A stretch of 64,000 nucleotides of DNA from Variovorax ginsengisoli (GCF_030486595.1 NZ_JAUJZH010000009.1:62001-126000), one strand, 5' to 3'; positions 41,483 to 50,901 are shown, numbered from the stretch's first letter. A program made the numbers and translations. The notes: a model not told the origin generated them from the letters alone.

Positions 41483-43693
41483 ATGACTTCACGACGCAAC
41501 TTCCTGCGCGGCGCCGCCACCACCGGCATCGCCGCCGCCACGCTCGCCTCCTTTCCGCCGGCCATCCGCCGCGCCCTCGCCATTCCGGCCAACAACGCGA
41601 CCGGAACGATCATGGACGTCGAGCACGTCGTGATCCTGATGCAGGAGAACCGCTCGTTCGACCACTACTTCGGCACCCTCGCCGGCGTGCGTGGCTTCGG
41701 CGACCGGTTCACGATCCCGCTGCCCAACGGCCGCACCGTGTGGGAGCAGGAATACCTGGCCGGCCAGATCGTCACGCCCTACTACCTCGACAGCACCAAG
41801 GGCAACGCGCTGCGTGTCAAGGGCACGCCGCACGACTGGAACGACGGCCAGAACGCCTGGGACGGCGGCCGCCTGAGCAAGTGGCCCACCTACAAGAAGA
41901 CATCGACCGCGCCCTTCACGCAGTCGATGGGCTACTACCGGGAGGCCGAGCTGACGTTCCAGTTCGCGCTGGCCAATGCCTTCACGGTGTGCGATGCCTA
42001 CCACTGCTCGATGCACACCGGCACCAACTCCAACCGCAGCTTCCACTGGACCGGCACGAACGGACCGACCGGCGCCAACGTGGCGATGGTCACCAACGAA
42101 TGGGACGACATCGGCCCCTCGACCCAGGGGTACGACTGGACCACCTACCCCGAGCGCCTCGAGAAGGCCGGTGTCAGCTGGATCGTCTACCAGAACATGC
42201 CGTCGAACTACACCGACAACCCGCTGTGCGGCTTCAAGCAGTACCGCCTCGCCAACGAGGCCTCGGGCAAGCCCGTGAGCCACGACGGCAGCGTGGTGTC
42301 GCCGGCCTATGACCCGGCCTCCGACAACGTCGGCAACCCGCTCTACAAGGGCATCGCCAACACGATGCCGGACGGTGGCTTCCTCGCCACCTTCAAGCAG
42401 GACATCCTGAACCGCAAGCTGCCGCAGGTCAGCTGGGTGGTCGGGCCCTCGACCTACTCGGAGCATCCGAGCCCGTCGAGCCCGGTGCAGGGCGCCTGGT
42501 ACATCCAGGAGGTGCTGGACGCGCTCACCGCCGTGCCCGAGGTCTGGAGCAAGACCGTGCTGATCGTCAACTTCGACGAGAACGACGGTTTCTTCGACCA
42601 CGTGCCTTCGCCCTCGGCGCCATCGAAGGACGCGGGCGGCATTGCCGCCGGCAAGACCACGCTAGTCGACGCCGACATGGGCGTCGAGTACTTCACCCAT
42701 CCGGCGCCTCCCGGCACGGTCGACCAGGACACGCCGGACGGCCGCGTGTACGGCCCCGGCATGCGCGTGCCGATGTATGTCATCTCGCCCTGGAGCCGCG
42801 GCGGCTGGGTCAACTCGCAGGCTTTCGACCACACTTCGGTGCTGCGCTTCCTCGAGGCCCGCTTCGGCGTCAAGGAGACCAACATCAGCGCGTTCCGGCG
42901 CGCGGTGTGCGGCGACCTCACGAGCGTCTTCAATTTCGCGACCCCTAACACCGAGGTGCTGCCGACGCTGGCCGGGCGCACGACCAAGGCCGCCGCCGAC
43001 ACGCTGCGTGCGTCGCAGGACGCCCTGACCCAGGTGGCGCTGCCCGGCACCGCGACCTTGCCGAAGCAGGCCACCGGCACGCGGCCCTCGCGCGCGCTGC
43101 CCTACGAGCTGCACACCAGCGCGCGCTGCAACGCCGCGAGCGGCAAGGTGCAGCTGCTGTTCGCCAACACCGGCAAGCAGGCCGCCGTGTTCCACGTCTA
43201 CGACAAGCTGCACCTGGACCGCTTGCCGCGCCGCTACATGGTCGAGGCGGGAAAGACGCTGGACGACAGCTGGGCCGCGATGACCGACGACGCCGGGCTG
43301 TACGACCTGTGGGTGCTGGGCCCGAACGGTTTCCACCGCCACTTCAAGGGCGACCTCAATGCGCTGCGCGCCAACGACGTGGCGCAACCCGAAGTGCGGG
43401 TGTGCTACGACATCACGAACGGCAACGTGTACCTGACCATGATGAACGCGGGCAAGAAGGCGGCCGGCTTCACGGTCAAGGCCAAGGCCTATCGCGGCGA
43501 TGGCCCGTGGGCGGCCTCGGTCGCCGGCAACACCACGGTCGACCAGCACTGGGACCTGGCCGCCAGCGGCCAGTGGTATGACTTCGCCGTGACCTGCGAC
43601 ACCGACCCGCGCTACTACCGGCGCTTCGCCGGCCGGGTCGAGACCGGCAAGCACACGGTCAGCGATCCGGCGATGGGCATGGCGGACCTCTGA
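41483..43693 (+). CDS. Phosphocholine-specific phospholipase C (Tat-exported)
   Basis: A 736-residue phosphoesterase of the PlcN/PlcH/AcpA group. Twin-arginine signal SRRNFLRG at 3-10, cleavage near AIRRALA. The catalytic region starts with EHVVILMQENRSFDHYFGTL (about 47-66), continues through HTGTNSNRS and FDENDGFFDHVPSPSAP with the metal and nucleophile residues, and includes a conserved GPGMRVPMYVISPWSRGG block. Two DUF756-type beta domains (about 545-630 and 640-725) end the protein. It hydrolyses phosphatidylcholine or sphingomyelin in the periplasm or outside, releasing phosphocholine. Confidence 0.92.
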   Translation: MTSRRNFLRGAATTGIAAATLASFPPAIRRALAIPANNATGTIMDVEHVVILMQENRSFDHYFGTLAGVRGFGDRFTIPLPNGRTVWEQEYLAGQIVTPYYLDSTKGNALRVKGTPHDWNDGQNAWDGGRLSKWPTYKKTSTAPFTQSMGYYREAELTFQFALANAFTVCDAYHCSMHTGTNSNRSFHWTGTNGPTGANVAMVTNEWDDIGPSTQGYDWTTYPERLEKAGVSWIVYQNMPSNYTDNPLCGFKQYRLANEASGKPVSHDGSVVSPAYDPASDNVGNPLYKGIANTMPDGGFLATFKQDILNRKLPQVSWVVGPSTYSEHPSPSSPVQGAWYIQEVLDALTAVPEVWSKTVLIVNFDENDGFFDHVPSPSAPSKDAGGIAAGKTTLVDADMGVEYFTHPAPPGTVDQDTPDGRVYGPGMRVPMYVISPWSRGGWVNSQAFDHTSVLRFLEARFGVKETNISAFRRAVCGDLTSVFNFATPNTEVLPTLAGRTTKAAADTLRASQDALTQVALPGTATLPKQATGTRPSRALPYELHTSARCNAASGKVQLLFANTGKQAAVFHVYDKLHLDRLPRRYMVEAGKTLDDSWAAMTDDAGLYDLWVLGPNGFHRHFKGDLNALRANDVAQPEVRVCYDITNGNVYLTMMNAGKKAAGFTVKAKAYRGDGPWAASVAGNTTVDQHWDLAASGQWYDFAVTCDTDPRYYRRFAGRVETGKHTVSDPAMGMADL

Positions 43694-43700
43694 CCGGGGC

Positions 43701-43742
43701 GGCGCCGCGGCGTGCAATCATGGCGCTCGTTGCCGCGGCGCC
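43701..43742. terminator. Inverted repeat downstream of phospholipase C
   Basis: GGCGCCGCGG and CCGCGGCGCC, ten perfect base pairs with a 22-base loop, between the plc stop and the deoR-family start. Candidate terminator; no T-tract. Confidence 0.4.
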
Positions 43743-43757
43743 CAGACCCTCCTTCCC

Positions 43758-44534
43758 ATGCTCCAAGAAGAACGCTTTCTCCGCATCCGCAGCCTGCTGG
43801 CCACCTTCTCTCGCCTGAGCGTCGACCGCGTCGTGCAGGACCTGTCCGTCTCGCGCGAAACCGTGCGGCGCGACCTGCTCGAGCTCGAAGGGCTGGGCGA
43901 GCTGCGCCGGGTGCATGGCGGCGCCGTCGCCACGCCGCCCGAGCCCGAGCCGCCGCTGGCGCTGCGGTTGATCGCGCGCCAGAAGGAAAAGCGCTCCATC
44001 GCCCGGGCCGCCGTGGCACTGCTGCGGCCCGGCCAGACCTTGTTCCTCGATGCCGGCAGCACCACGTCGATCCTGGCCGAGGAGATCGCGACGCTCAGCG
44101 GCATGACCGTGATCACGAATTCGCTGGCCATCGCACTCAAGCTGGCCGGTGCCGACGAAGGCCGGGCCTCGCGCAACGAGGTGCGCCTGCTGGGCGGCGC
44201 CATCGACGTGAAGACGCAGGCCACGCATGGCGAAGGCACGCTGGAGGACATCCGGCGCTTTCGTGCCGACGTGGCGCTGCTGTCGCCGGTGGGCCTGCAT
44301 CCGAAGCACGGCGCGATGAGCTTCGAGCACCACGAAGCCGCCGTCGCGCGCGCCATGTCGGAACAGGCGCAGCAGGTGGTGATCCTGGCCGACCACAGCA
44401 AGATCGGCCAGGCCAGCCGCGTGACCTACATCCGAAGCGCCGACATCGACATCGCCGTCACGGACGCCAGGGCGCGCGAGATCGGCGCGCTCGCGGCCCT
44501 GCGCAAGGCGTGCCCGCGCGTGATCGTCGCCTGA
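43758..44534 (+). CDS. DeoR-family transcriptional repressor
   Basis: A 258-residue regulator. N-terminal helix-turn-helix of the DeoR type (about 6-60): RIRSLLATFSRLSVDRVVQDL then SRETVRRDLLELEGLGELRRVHGGA. The C-terminal sugar-phosphate-sensing domain (about 75-235) includes FLDAGSTTSILAEEI and a LGGAIDVKTQATHGE stretch. DeoR-family repressors sense a phosphorylated sugar. It is 148 bases upstream of a sugar ABC importer in the same direction and very likely represses it; a palindrome overlies the importer promoter. Confidence 0.9.
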   Translation: MLQEERFLRIRSLLATFSRLSVDRVVQDLSVSRETVRRDLLELEGLGELRRVHGGAVATPPEPEPPLALRLIARQKEKRSIARAAVALLRPGQTLFLDAGSTTSILAEEIATLSGMTVITNSLAIALKLAGADEGRASRNEVRLLGGAIDVKTQATHGEGTLEDIRRFRADVALLSPVGLHPKHGAMSFEHHEAAVARAMSEQAQQVVILADHSKIGQASRVTYIRSADIDIAVTDARAREIGALAALRKACPRVIVA

Positions 44535-44544
44535 GGCAAGGGTA

Positions 44545-44585
44545 TTCACCAAGCGGGCCGAAAGACGACATATTCGTATGATGTC
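44545..44585 (+). promoter_or_regulatory. Promoter/operator of the sugar ABC operon
   Basis: TTCACC at 44545-44550, 18 bases, CATATT at 44569-44574 as a sigma-70-like promoter. A dyad centred on 44576 overlaps the -10: outer arms GACAT/ATGTC (44567-44585). A nested CATA-TTCG-TATG lies within it, making this a good DeoR-family operator candidate. Confidence 0.5.
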
Positions 44586-44682
44586 CGGGCCCTCTGCGCG
44601 CCGGACGACGTGCAGGGAGCGCACGGCGCATTGTTCGTCCGTTGGCCGGTCGCCCCGACCGAGTCCTCCGAAGGAGACAGCA

Positions 44683-45807
44683 ATGATCATTCGCACACGC
44701 ATCGCCGCGGCGGTCGCCGCATGCCTCGCCACCGGTGCCGTCATGGCGGCCGGACCGGCAGTGGTCAGCGGACCCGGCGAGAACCCGGCCTGCTTCAAGC
44801 CCTGGGACGCCAGCACCAAGTACTTCCAGTGGCCCGCCAAGAAGGGGCCTTACCGCATCGCGCTGGCCAATGGCTTCGTCGGCAACACCTGGCGCATCCA
44901 GATGATCAAGATGGCCAAGGCCTACGCGGCGACGCCGGAAATGAAATCGCAGATCAAGGAATTCAAGATCGTCTCCACCGGCACCGACGTCGCTGCCCAG
45001 ATCGCGGCCATGGACAACTTCATCAACTCGGGCTACGACGCCATCGTGACGATCGCGGTGAACCCGACGGCCTTCGCGCCGGTCATCAAGCGCGCCAATG
45101 CCGCCGGCATCGTCGTCGTGCCTTTCGACAACGTGCTCGACAGCACCGAGGTGATGATGGTCAACGAGGACCAGACCGCGATGGGCGCGCAGTCGGGCGA
45201 ATGGCTGGTGAAGAACATCCCGTCGAAGAGCGGCCGGCTGCTCGAGGTGCGCGGCGTTCCGGGCAACTCGGTCGACCGCGACCGCCACCTGGGCTTTCGC
45301 AAGGTGGTCGAGGCGCCGGGCAACAAGTTCGAGGTCGTCGAAGTGGTCGGCAACTGGGACGACGGCACGGCCCAGAAGGCGGTGGCCGATGCCGTGGCGG
45401 TGCACAAGAACTTCGACGGCATGTACACCCAGGGCGGATCGACCGGTTCGGTGCGGGCGCTGATCGATGCCAAGCACAAGATGATCCCGGTGGCCGGCGA
45501 GGCCGAGAACGGCTTCCGCAAGCTGTGCGTCGAGCGCGCCAAGGACGGGCTGCTGTGCACCTCGCTCGGTCAGTCGCCGGGGCTGGTCGCGATCTCGATG
45601 AAGGCGGCCGTCGCGGCGCTGCAAGGCAAGGTGATGCCGCAGCTGATCTCGGTGCCGATTCCGACCGCCACCCACCCCGACTTCAAGGCCGGCGAGAACT
45701 ACTTCCCCGATCTGTCGGACAACTTCTTCACCACCAACGACTTCCCGCCGTGCGGCGTGACGCTGAAGGCGACCGACATCATGTCGAAGGACGAGAAGAA
45801 CAACTGA
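44683..45807 (+). CDS. Periplasmic sugar-binding protein of ABC importer
   Basis: A 374-residue substrate-binding protein of the ribose/galactose-type (peripla_BP_4) group. The signal peptide ends near residue 22 (AVMAA). GPYRIALANGFVGNTWRIQM opens the first lobe; a NPTAFAPVIKRANAAGIVVVPFDN stretch and DRDRHLGFRK continue the fold, and a GGSTGSVRALIDA loop is in the second lobe. ATG 44683 is chosen because AAGGAG precedes it. Four cysteines are present, possibly in disulphides. The sugar or polyol is unknown. Confidence 0.88.
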   Translation: MIIRTRIAAAVAACLATGAVMAAGPAVVSGPGENPACFKPWDASTKYFQWPAKKGPYRIALANGFVGNTWRIQMIKMAKAYAATPEMKSQIKEFKIVSTGTDVAAQIAAMDNFINSGYDAIVTIAVNPTAFAPVIKRANAAGIVVVPFDNVLDSTEVMMVNEDQTAMGAQSGEWLVKNIPSKSGRLLEVRGVPGNSVDRDRHLGFRKVVEAPGNKFEVVEVVGNWDDGTAQKAVADAVAVHKNFDGMYTQGGSTGSVRALIDAKHKMIPVAGEAENGFRKLCVERAKDGLLCTSLGQSPGLVAISMKAAVAALQGKVMPQLISVPIPTATHPDFKAGENYFPDLSDNFFTTNDFPPCGVTLKATDIMSKDEKNN

Positions 45808-45825
45808 CACGACGGACATTTCGAT

Positions 45826-47349
45826 TTGGACCCGGTCCTCGAGCTGGTCGACGTCTCCAAGCGCTATGGCGGAGTGCGGGCGCTCGACCGCGCGCAGTTC
45901 GCCTGTGCGCCCGGGCGCATCCATGCGCTGCTGGGAGAGAACGGTGCGGGCAAGTCGACCCTGATCAAGATCATGGCCGGGGTCGTGCAGCCCGACGAGG
46001 GCCGCATCGTCCTCGAGGGGACCGATCGCCGCTTCGTTCATCCGCAGCATGCCGTGGCGGCGGGCATCGCCTGCATCTTCCAGGAGCTGTCGCTGATGCC
46101 GCACCTGAGCGTGGCCGACAACATCTGCATCACCAATCCGCCGACCCGCCTCGGCCTCATCGACCGCCGGGCCCAGCGCCGCGTGGCCGAGGCGGCGCTG
46201 GCCCGCGCCGGGGCGCAGGACATCCATCCGCTGGCGCCGGTCGACAGCCTCTCGCTGTCGCGCCGCCAGATGGTCGAGATCGCCAAGGCCCTGTCGCGGC
46301 AGCCGAAGATCCTGATCCTCGACGAAGCCACCTCGGCCCTCACCGCCGCCGACGTGCAGCGGGTCTACGGCCTGCTCAAGCGGCTGCGCGACGAGGGCCT
46401 GGCGATCGTCTACATCTCGCACCGCATGAACGAGATCGCCGAGCTGGCGGACGAATGCTCGGTGTTCCGCAACGGCCGGCACGTGGCGACCTTCGCCGCC
46501 GGCAGCCAGAGCGACGCGCAGACGGTCGAGATGATGATCGGCCGCGACATCGCGCATGCCTTCCCGCCCAAGCCGCCGCCGCGCGCTGCCGCCGAGACGG
46601 CGCCGCCGGCCCTGGACGTGCGCGGCCTGTCGTGGGGCGGCCGGCTGCACGACATCCGGCTGGCCGTGCGGCCGGGCGAGATCGTCGGGCTCGGCGGGCT
46701 CGATGGCCAGGGCCAGCGCGAGTTCTTCCTGGCGCTGTTCGGCGTCTTGCGCGGGGTGGCCGGAGAGGTGCGCCAGGGCGGCGATCCGGTCTCGGCCGGC
46801 AGCCCGCGCCAGGCCAAGCGGCGCGGGATCGGCATCGCCCTGGTGCCGGAGGACCGCAAGACCGACGGCCTGATGCTGCCGATGTCGGTGCGCGACAACC
46901 TGAGCTTCGCGGCGCTCGATCGCCTGAGCCGGGCCGGTGTCGTCATCGCGTCGGTGGAGGCCGAGGCCACCGCCGCGATGGTCCGCAGGCTGTCGATCAA
47001 GGCGCCCGAACTCGGCGACCCGGTGGCGACGCTGTCGGGCGGCAACCAGCAGAAGGTGGTGATCGCGAAATGGCTGATGAACGCGCCGCGCATCGTGCTG
47101 CTGAGCGACCCCACGCGCGGCATCGACGTCGGCACCAAGCAGGAGATCTATGTGCTGCTGCGGCGCCTGGCCGAGGAGGGCGCCGCCGTGTTGCTGTATT
47201 CGACCGACTATGCCGAGCTGATCGGCTGCTGCGACCGTGTCGCCGTGTTCTTCGACGGCCGCATCTTGCGCTGGCTGGCCGGCGCCGAGCTGACCGAGCA
47301 CGCGCTGGTGGCCAGCGCGCTCAATCTCACGGCGGAGACCTTGCACTGA
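45826..47349 (+). CDS. Sugar ABC importer ATPase (RbsA/XylG-like)
   Basis: A 507-residue double-NBD ATPase of monosaccharide importers. NBD1: Walker A GENGAGKST, signature LSLSRRQMVEIAKAL, Walker B ILILDEATSALT. NBD2 has the family-typical degenerate Walker A (GLDGQGQREF), signature LSGGNQQKVVIAKWL and IVLLSDPTRGID. In NBD2 the Walker B region has Ser-Asp-Pro instead of Asp-Glu-Pro, so one site probably lacks the catalytic glutamate. Start is TTG 45826, 18 bases after the binding-protein stop, with a GGACA as weak ribosome site. Confidence 0.9.
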   Translation: MDPVLELVDVSKRYGGVRALDRAQFACAPGRIHALLGENGAGKSTLIKIMAGVVQPDEGRIVLEGTDRRFVHPQHAVAAGIACIFQELSLMPHLSVADNICITNPPTRLGLIDRRAQRRVAEAALARAGAQDIHPLAPVDSLSLSRRQMVEIAKALSRQPKILILDEATSALTAADVQRVYGLLKRLRDEGLAIVYISHRMNEIAELADECSVFRNGRHVATFAAGSQSDAQTVEMMIGRDIAHAFPPKPPPRAAAETAPPALDVRGLSWGGRLHDIRLAVRPGEIVGLGGLDGQGQREFFLALFGVLRGVAGEVRQGGDPVSAGSPRQAKRRGIGIALVPEDRKTDGLMLPMSVRDNLSFAALDRLSRAGVVIASVEAEATAAMVRRLSIKAPELGDPVATLSGGNQQKVVIAKWLMNAPRIVLLSDPTRGIDVGTKQEIYVLLRRLAEEGAAVLLYSTDYAELIGCCDRVAVFFDGRILRWLAGAELTEHALVASALNLTAETLH

Positions 47350-48332
47350 TGCGCGAGGACTGGCGCTTCCGGTTGCGCGAGCAGCGCGCCTGCTGGACCG
47401 CCGCCGCCCTGTTCGTGCTGATCTTCGCGCTCTACATCGGCAAGCACCAGACCGGCTGGACCGTGCCGGTGCTCACCACCGCCGCCAACAAGGGCGTGCT
47501 GCTGGCGATCGTCGCGATGGCGCAGACCTTGCCGGTGCTGACCTCGGGCATCGACCTGTCGGTCGGCATGGTGTTCGTGCTGGCGAACTGCCTCGCCTCG
47601 CACCTGGTGGTCGGCACGCCCTTGCAGGCGGCGGCCGGCGTGCTCGTCGTGCTGGCCACAGGCGCGCTGTGCGGCTGGATCAACGGCGCGATCATCGTCT
47701 ATGGCCGGCTGCAGCCGATCATCACGACGCTGGCCACCGGCGCGGTCTATTTCGGACTTGCGCTGGGCCTGCGGCCGGTGCCGGGCGGCGACGTCCATGC
47801 CGGCCTGGCCGACGCGCTCACCGGCGCGCTGCCGGGCGGCGTCCCCGCGATGTTGGTGGTGCTGCTCGCGGTGGTCCTGGGGGTCTGGGTCCCGTTTCGC
47901 CGGTCGGCGGTCGGCCGCTCGGCACTGGCGATCGGCTCGGCCGAAGCGGCGGCCTACATGTCGGGCGTGAACATCGGCCGCACCCGTCTCGTGACCTACA
48001 CGCTGGCCGGATTGCTGGCGTCGATCGGCGGGCTGCTGCTGACCTTCGTCACCTATTCCGGCGAGGCCTCGGCGGCGATCGGTGGCGTCTACACCCTGAA
48101 CTCCATCGCCGCCGTTGTCATCGGCGGCACCTCGCTCGCCGGCGGCGCGGGCAGCGCCATCGGCTCGGTGTTCGGCGCGCTGGTGCTGCGCACCATCGGC
48201 GACCTGCTCTTCGTGTTCGATCTCGAGCCGCTGTGGCAGCCGCTGTTCCAGGGCGTCATCCTGCTGGCCGCGGTCAGCCTCGGGGCGCTGCGGCTGCTGA
48301 AGGTCGACAACCGGCTCGACCTCTTCAAGTGA
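47349..48332 (+). CDS. Sugar ABC importer permease 1 (RbsC-like)
   Basis: A 327-residue membrane protein with eight or nine spans. It carries the RbsC/XylH marks: TSGIDLSVGMVFVLANCLASHL, GWINGAIIVYGRLQPIITTLATG, GRSALAIGSAEAAAYMSGVN in the cytoplasmic loop that meets the ATPase, and AAVVIGGTSLAGGAGS near the C-terminus. The ATG overlaps the ATPase stop (TGATG). It should pair with the following permease as a heterodimer. Confidence 0.9.
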   Translation: MREDWRFRLREQRACWTAAALFVLIFALYIGKHQTGWTVPVLTTAANKGVLLAIVAMAQTLPVLTSGIDLSVGMVFVLANCLASHLVVGTPLQAAAGVLVVLATGALCGWINGAIIVYGRLQPIITTLATGAVYFGLALGLRPVPGGDVHAGLADALTGALPGGVPAMLVVLLAVVLGVWVPFRRSAVGRSALAIGSAEAAAYMSGVNIGRTRLVTYTLAGLLASIGGLLLTFVTYSGEASAAIGGVYTLNSIAAVVIGGTSLAGGAGSAIGSVFGALVLRTIGDLLFVFDLEPLWQPLFQGVILLAAVSLGALRLLKVDNRLDLFK

Positions 48333-48342
48333 CGTCGCCATC

Positions 48343-49311
48343 GTGACCGCGCTCGCCCTTCGCCTCCGGCGCTCCCGCCATTTGCCGGTCGTCGCGGCGG
48401 CGGCCTGCACGCTCGGGCTGCTGCTGGTCGGCAGCCTCTACTCGAGGAACTTTCTTTCGGCGGACTACCTGTTGCTGCAACTGCAGATCGCCTCGTTCCT
48501 CGGCCTCGTCGCGACCGGCGCGATGCTCGTCATCCTGCTCGGCGGCATCGATCTGTCGGTGCCCTGGCTGGTGACGGTCGGCGGTGTCATGTCGGCGGCC
48601 GCGGCCGGCTGGTGGGGCCCAGCCGGCGAGTGGCTCGCGATCCCGTTCGGCATTCTCTGCGGCTGCCTGTTCGGAATCGTCAACGGCATCGGAGTGGCCT
48701 ACCTGCGCGTGCCGTCGATGATCTTCACGCTCGGCATCAATGCGGTGGCCCAGGGCCTGATCGTGGTCCAGACCGGCGGCTTCGCGCCGCAGGACCGCGC
48801 CACGCCGGCGATGCACCTGCTGGCCACCGGGCGCTCGCTGCTCGGCATTCCCAACCCGCTGCTGGTGTGGATCGTGGTGGGCGCCTGCACCCTGTTCCTG
48901 TTGCACCGCACCACGCTGGGCCGCGCCATCTACGGCGTCGGCAACAGCGAGCGCGCCGCCTACCTGTCGGGGGTGGACACGCGGCGGGTCACCCTGCTGT
49001 GCTTCGCGATCGCCGGCGCCTGCTCGGCGGCGGCCGGCGTGCTGCTCACCGGCTATTCGACCAAGGCCTACCAGGCCATGGGTGACGCCTACCAGCTGCC
49101 CGCGATCGCCGCCGTGGTGCTGGGCGGGACCCACATCCTCGGCGGCCGGGGCTCGTATGTCGGCACGGTGGTGGGCGTGATCCTGATCACGCTGCTGCAG
49201 TCGATCCTCTCGGTGATGCAGATCCCCGAGATGGGGCGCCAGGTGATCTACGGCGCGGTCATCATCGCGATGCTGCTGATGTATGGCCGGGGGCGCCGGC
49301 ATTCGCAGTAG
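48343..49311 (+). CDS. Sugar ABC importer permease 2 (RbsC-like)
   Basis: A 322-residue paralogue of the preceding permease: LLGGIDLSVPWLVTVGGVMS, GIGVAYLRVPSMIFTLGINAVAQG, GRAIYGVGNSERAAYLSGVD and AAVVLGGTHILGGRGSYVGT. Eight spans are visible. Start is GTG 48343, eleven bases beyond the previous stop. The last 50 bases overlap the 3' end of the opposite-strand MBL-rhodanese gene, so the two transcripts are antisense there. Confidence 0.9.
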   Translation: MTALALRLRRSRHLPVVAAAACTLGLLLVGSLYSRNFLSADYLLLQLQIASFLGLVATGAMLVILLGGIDLSVPWLVTVGGVMSAAAAGWWGPAGEWLAIPFGILCGCLFGIVNGIGVAYLRVPSMIFTLGINAVAQGLIVVQTGGFAPQDRATPAMHLLATGRSLLGIPNPLLVWIVVGACTLFLLHRTTLGRAIYGVGNSERAAYLSGVDTRRVTLLCFAIAGACSAAAGVLLTGYSTKAYQAMGDAYQLPAIAAVVLGGTHILGGRGSYVGTVVGVILITLLQSILSVMQIPEMGRQVIYGAVIIAMLLMYGRGRRHSQ

Positions 49312-50335
49312 GCTCCAGCGGATAGCCGGCCTCGCGCCAGGCCTTCATGCCGCCATCCAGCGCCACCGCGTGCAGGAAGCCCATCTCCCGCAGGGTCGCC
49401 GCCGCCAGGGTCGAGATGTAGCCCAGCTCGCAGCAGGTCAGGATGCGCCGCGTCGGGTCCGGCAGCTCCTGGTTGACGCGCAGCTCGAGCTGCCCGCGCG
49501 GCAGCAGCCGGGCGCCGGGGATGTGGCCGGCCTCGAAGGCATCGCGTTCGCGCACGTCCAGCACGATCAGGTCGTCCTCGACGGCCTCGACGCGCCCCTT
49601 GAGCTCGACCAGCGACATGAAGGGCACCGACGAGGTGGCTTCGGCCAGCAGCCGGGCCACGGTCTTGCCGCCGCTCATGTTGGTGCGCAGGGCTTCCGTG
49701 ATGTGGGTCGGCATCGTGAGGTTGAGGCTGCGCATCATCTCGACGAAGGCCGCCCGCTCGCGCTTCTGCAGCCGTGGGTTCGACACCAGTTCCTCGCCAA
49801 TCGTCGAATGGCTGCGGCCCTTGTAGTCGTGGGCCGGGTACACCTTGAGCGCAGGGTCGAGATGCAGCACCCGGTTGAAGAGGCTGTCGTAGAGCGCCTC
49901 GGGGTCGCCGCTGGGCAGGTCGGTGCGGCCGGTGCCGCCGATCAGCAGGGTGTCGCCGGTGAAGAGCCGGTCGTCGACCTGGATGCACATCGAGTCGGCC
50001 GTGTGGCCGGGCGTGTGCAGCACTTGCAGGCGCATCTGGCCGACGACGATCATCTCGCCGTCGCCGAGCCGCATGTCGACGAAGGGCGCCGGGCTGGCCC
50101 GCTGCATCACGACCGGCACGCCGAGCTGGCGTGCCAGTTCCTTGGTGGCCGAGAAATGATCGGCGTGGGTGTGGGTGTCGATGAGGTAGCGGATGCGCAC
50201 CCCGTTCTGTGCGGCGAGGGCCACGTAGTGGTCGATCTGGCTCAGCGCCGGATCGATCAGGACGGCGGCGCGGGTCTCGTCGCAGCCCACGAGGTAGGAC
50301 TGGCAGCCGCCGGTTGCAACTTGCTCGAAGATCAT
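49262..50335 (-). CDS. Metallo-beta-lactamase-fold hydrolase fused to rhodanese domain
   Basis: A 357-residue two-domain protein. Residues 1-235 are an MBL hydrolase of the persulfide-dioxygenase/glyoxalase-II-like group, with THTHADH at 54-60, HTPGHTADS, GDTLLIGGTGRTDL and PAHDY. About 255-345 is a rhodanese domain (IVLDVRERDAFEAGHIPGA). Its loop LTCCELGYIS gives two adjacent cysteines at the catalytic position. Together they suggest oxidation or transfer of sulfane sulfur from glutathione persulfide. Start ATG 50335 (MIFEQV) is preceded by non-coding leader. Confidence 0.85.
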   Translation of the reverse strand: MIFEQVATGGCQSYLVGCDETRAAVLIDPALSQIDHYVALAAQNGVRIRYLIDTHTHADHFSATKELARQLGVPVVMQRASPAPFVDMRLGDGEMIVVGQMRLQVLHTPGHTADSMCIQVDDRLFTGDTLLIGGTGRTDLPSGDPEALYDSLFNRVLHLDPALKVYPAHDYKGRSHSTIGEELVSNPRLQKRERAAFVEMMRSLNLTMPTHITEALRTNMSGGKTVARLLAEATSSVPFMSLVELKGRVEAVEDDLIVLDVRERDAFEAGHIPGARLLPRGQLELRVNQELPDPTRRILTCCELGYISTLAAATLREMGFLHAVALDGGMKAWREAGYPLEPTANAGAPGHTSAASR

Positions 50336-50406
50336 GGTGGGGACCTCGCTGGCGGTCGAGTCTAGCGGGCTCTGCGGCCAGGGGAAAGCGCCCTTACGAT
50401 AGCCGC

Positions 50407-50901
50407 ATGTCCGACCTGCCACCACTCTCCATGCTCGCCGCCCGCGTCGGCGCCACCCTGAAGGAGCGCGGCGAGACGGTCGCGGTCACCGAATCCTCGG
50501 CCGGCGGGCTGGTCTCGGCGGCACTGCTGGCGATACCGGGGGCCTCGGCTTTCTTCCTGGGCGGCGCGGTGGTCTACACCCGGCGCGCCGGCAGGGCGCT
50601 GCTCGGCCTGACGCCCGCCGACGTCGCCGGCCTGCGCGGCGAGACCGAGCCCTATGCCGCGCTGGTCGCCAACCGGGTGCGCCAGCAGCTGCGCGCCACC
50701 TGGGGCCTGGCCGAAAGCGGCGCGGCGGGCCCGTCGGGCAGCCCCTACGGCGACGCGCCCGGCCATGTGTGCCTGGCGGTCGCCGGCGCCGCGACGTCGA
50801 CCCAGACCGTCGCGACCGGCGAAGCCGAACGGACGCTGAACATGGACCTGTTCGCGCGCCACCTGCTGGCGCTGTTCGATGACGTGCTGCGGCAGCCCTA
50901 G
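50407..50901 (+). CDS. pncC: Nicotinamide-nucleotide amidohydrolase PncC (CinA C-terminal domain)
   Basis: A 164-residue CinA-family protein without the N-terminal MoaB-like half. The active-site motif TESSAGGLVSAAL (about 29-41), SAFFLGGAVVYTRRA and GLAESGAAGPSGSPYGDAPGHVC carry the nucleophile serine and amide-binding residues. The standalone form removes the amide from NMN in NAD recycling. It converges on the MscS gene, and the two stop codons share a CTAG. Confidence 0.9.
   Translation: MSDLPPLSMLAARVGATLKERGETVAVTESSAGGLVSAALLAIPGASAFFLGGAVVYTRRAGRALLGLTPADVAGLRGETEPYAALVANRVRQQLRATWGLAESGAAGPSGSPYGDAPGHVCLAVAGAATSTQTVATGEAERTLNMDLFARHLLALFDDVLRQP

Noticed and set aside
44458..47346. 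962-codon minus-strand frame opposite the sugar ABC operon
   Set aside because: Shadow of the DeoR, binding-protein and ATPase genes; repetitive Arg/His/Gln composition.
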